NCBI GenBank assembly: GCA_902613595.1
Contig: CACMHY010000001.1
Coordinates: forward strand, 372,001 to 436,000
Origin: an uncultured Bacteroidota bacterium
GTDB lineage: Bacteria; Bacteroidota; Bacteroidia; Flavobacteriales; Flavobacteriaceae
DNA: 64,000 nucleotides
Direction: 5' to 3'
The position numbers and the translations under genes were made by a program. Below, piece by piece: positions 62,442 through 64,000 of this stretch. The notes beneath the pieces were generated by a model. It had not been told where the DNA came from and did not search any database. It was given only the letters and a program-made list of their open reading frames with translations. Position 1 is the first letter of the stretch, and every line of letters starts with the position of its first letter.

Positions 62442-63806
62442 ATGAGATACATTTCTACCTCACTTATTTTAATTTTTCTGATACGTTGTAGTTCTTGGGA
62501 TGAAGACAATCAAAACACTCAATTTCTTAATGATTTCATTGAAGAGGAGACCTCGGTAGAGAAGACTCCTTTAAAGTTGATAAAAATTAATACATATGGT
62601 AAAGAGATTGTTGATGAGCCTAAAATCAGTGGCTTCTTTCAAATTTTTCAGGGTAACGATTTAATTGAAGAACATAACATAGGAATTGAAATAAGAGGCT
62701 CATCCTCGCAATATTTTCCAAAAAAATCCTATGGCTTTGAAACATGGGACGAATCTGGTGAAGATTTAGATGTTTCATTAGCTGGTTATCCAGAAGAAGA
62801 GGATTGGATTCTTTATGGGCCATTTAGCGATAAATCATTGATTAGAAATGTTTTGATTTATAGACTTTCAAATGTCATAGGGAGATACGCTACAAAAACA
62901 AGTTTTTACAACCTACAGATTAATGATGAATTTCTAGGTTTATATGTTCTGATGGAAAAAATTAAAAGAGATAAAAACAGAGTTGATATTAGCAAAAATA
63001 GATCAGATGATATAAGCGGTGGATATATTATTAAAATTGATAAAATAACAGGAGATGGAGATACTTTAAATGAGGATATAGCTTTTATGTCGGAATATAC
63101 CAAAGATGGCGTAAAGGGGATTAATAAAAATGTTCATTTTTTATATGAATATCCAAAAAATAGAGATATATCCGATGAACAAAAAAATTATATTCAAGGT
63201 TACATGAGAGGCTTTGAAGATGCCATGGCTTCAGAAAACTTCACTAGCGAGTCTGAAGGCTATAAAAAATACATTGATGTTGATAGTTTTATCGATTTTT
63301 TTATTTTGAATGAGATTACAAGAAATGTTGATGCTTACAGAATTAGTACTTTTATGCATAAAGACATAAATGACAAATTAAAAATGGGTCCTATTTGGGA
63401 CTTTAATATCGCGTTTGGTAATGCAGATTATTGTGAAGGTGGATTAACTAATGGTTGGGCGTATCAATTTAATGAGGCCTGCCCTGCAGATGGGATGCTT
63501 GTTCCTTTTTGGTGGGATAGATTAATGCAAGACCCGTACTTTACCAATGCCCTTGTGGAAAGATGGACGTCTTTAAGATTAAATGAATTATCTGATATAA
63601 ATATAATGGGTATTGTTGATGAACTAGTTGGTGAGTTAGAAGATAGCGATGCAATAACTCAGAATTTTGGCAAATGGTTAATATTGGGCACCTACATTTG
63701 GCCAAATAATTTTATTGGTAATAGACATTCAGAAGAAATTACGTACCTAAAAGAATGGATTGAAGCTAGGCTGTCTTGGATGGATCAAGAAATAACAAAA
63801 TTTTAG
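62442..63806 (+). CDS. CotH-like lipoprotein
   Basis: IEIRGSSSQYFPKKSYGFE; WILYGPFSDKSLIRNVLIYRLS; LYVLMEKIKRDKNRVDI; GPIWDFNIAFGNAD; lipobox-like LIRCSS. Confidence 0.9.
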   Translation: MRYISTSLILIFLIRCSSWDEDNQNTQFLNDFIEEETSVEKTPLKLIKINTYGKEIVDEPKISGFFQIFQGNDLIEEHNIGIEIRGSSSQYFPKKSYGFETWDESGEDLDVSLAGYPEEEDWILYGPFSDKSLIRNVLIYRLSNVIGRYATKTSFYNLQINDEFLGLYVLMEKIKRDKNRVDISKNRSDDISGGYIIKIDKITGDGDTLNEDIAFMSEYTKDGVKGINKNVHFLYEYPKNRDISDEQKNYIQGYMRGFEDAMASENFTSESEGYKKYIDVDSFIDFFILNEITRNVDAYRISTFMHKDINDKLKMGPIWDFNIAFGNADYCEGGLTNGWAYQFNEACPADGMLVPFWWDRLMQDPYFTNALVERWTSLRLNELSDINIMGIVDELVGELEDSDAITQNFGKWLILGTYIWPNNFIGNRHSEEITYLKEWIEARLSWMDQEITKF

Positions 63807-63816
63807 TAAACTAAAA

Positions 63817-64000
63817 GTGAAAAGGAGAAGTTTTTTAAATAGTGGGGCCTTGGGAATACTTGGAATTTCATCCTTTAACTTTAATAATTCGCCTTACAAA
63901 AACCTTGACCATGTAAAAATTTCTTTGACACCTTGGTCAATAATACGCTCAGGATACGAGAGTAATGACCCTCTTGATATAAAATTACTTGAATTTCCTG
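63817..64000 (+). CDS. N-terminus of a Tat-signal protein, truncated by the window edge (possibly sugar phosphate isomerase/epimerase-like)
   Basis: GTG start: VKRRSFLNSGALGILGISSFNFNNSPYKNLDHVKISLTPWSIIRSGYESNDPLDIKLLEFP. Tat motif RRSFL. Confidence 0.65.
   Translation, partial: MKRRSFLNSGALGILGISSFNFNNSPYKNLDHVKISLTPWSIIRSGYESNDPLDIKLLEFP

Noticed and set aside
1-64000. CRISPR arrays, insertion sequences, prophage, toxin-antitoxin or restriction-modification modules
   Set aside because: No regularly spaced repeats, transposase/integrase motifs or defence-gene signatures seen in the translations; several gene runs match common Bacteroidetes core order.

Overview
This is an AT-rich chromosomal window that looks like Bacteroidetes, most likely a marine flavobacterium. 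The evidence is gene content (DUF4296, DUF4271, DUF3098, PorT-like barrel, ExbB/ExbD/ExbD set, mevalonate pathway) and a few TAnnTTTG promoter-like motifs. Most of it is tightly packed core metabolism. From left to right it contains: a partial mevalonate decarboxylase; tspO; a maltodextrin catabolic run (two GH13, GH65, beta-phosphoglucomutase); an Fe-S assembly run (ferredoxin, NifU-like, Mrp); an alkyltransferase-like protein; trmB; a PhoR/PhoB-like pair; a LuxE-like orphan; tyrS; pyrC; hemD; an Lrp regulator; leuS; ftsX-DUF3098-uppP-truB; nadABC; pyrH-frr; an MMPL/RND exporter; asnS; rpoN; an ExbBD cluster; a PhoD-like phosphatase; a GH20; tRNA-Ser; odhAB; an umuC-umuD pair; a fadB-fadA-tetR operon divergent from an SCP2 gene; and a glycan-related accessory stretch at the right end (two GH29 fucosidases, SGNH hydrolase, esterase, CotH-like protein, Tat-secreted protein cut by the window edge). 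I found no CRISPR, prophage, transposon or rRNA. I see no clear candidate for a wholly new multi-gene system. The best leads are regulatory: a dyad over the umuC start codon, two perfect palindromes in the fad/SCP2 divergent promoter, a symmetric dyad in front of the Lrp-family gene, and an unusually long structured intergenic gap at 40768-41153.
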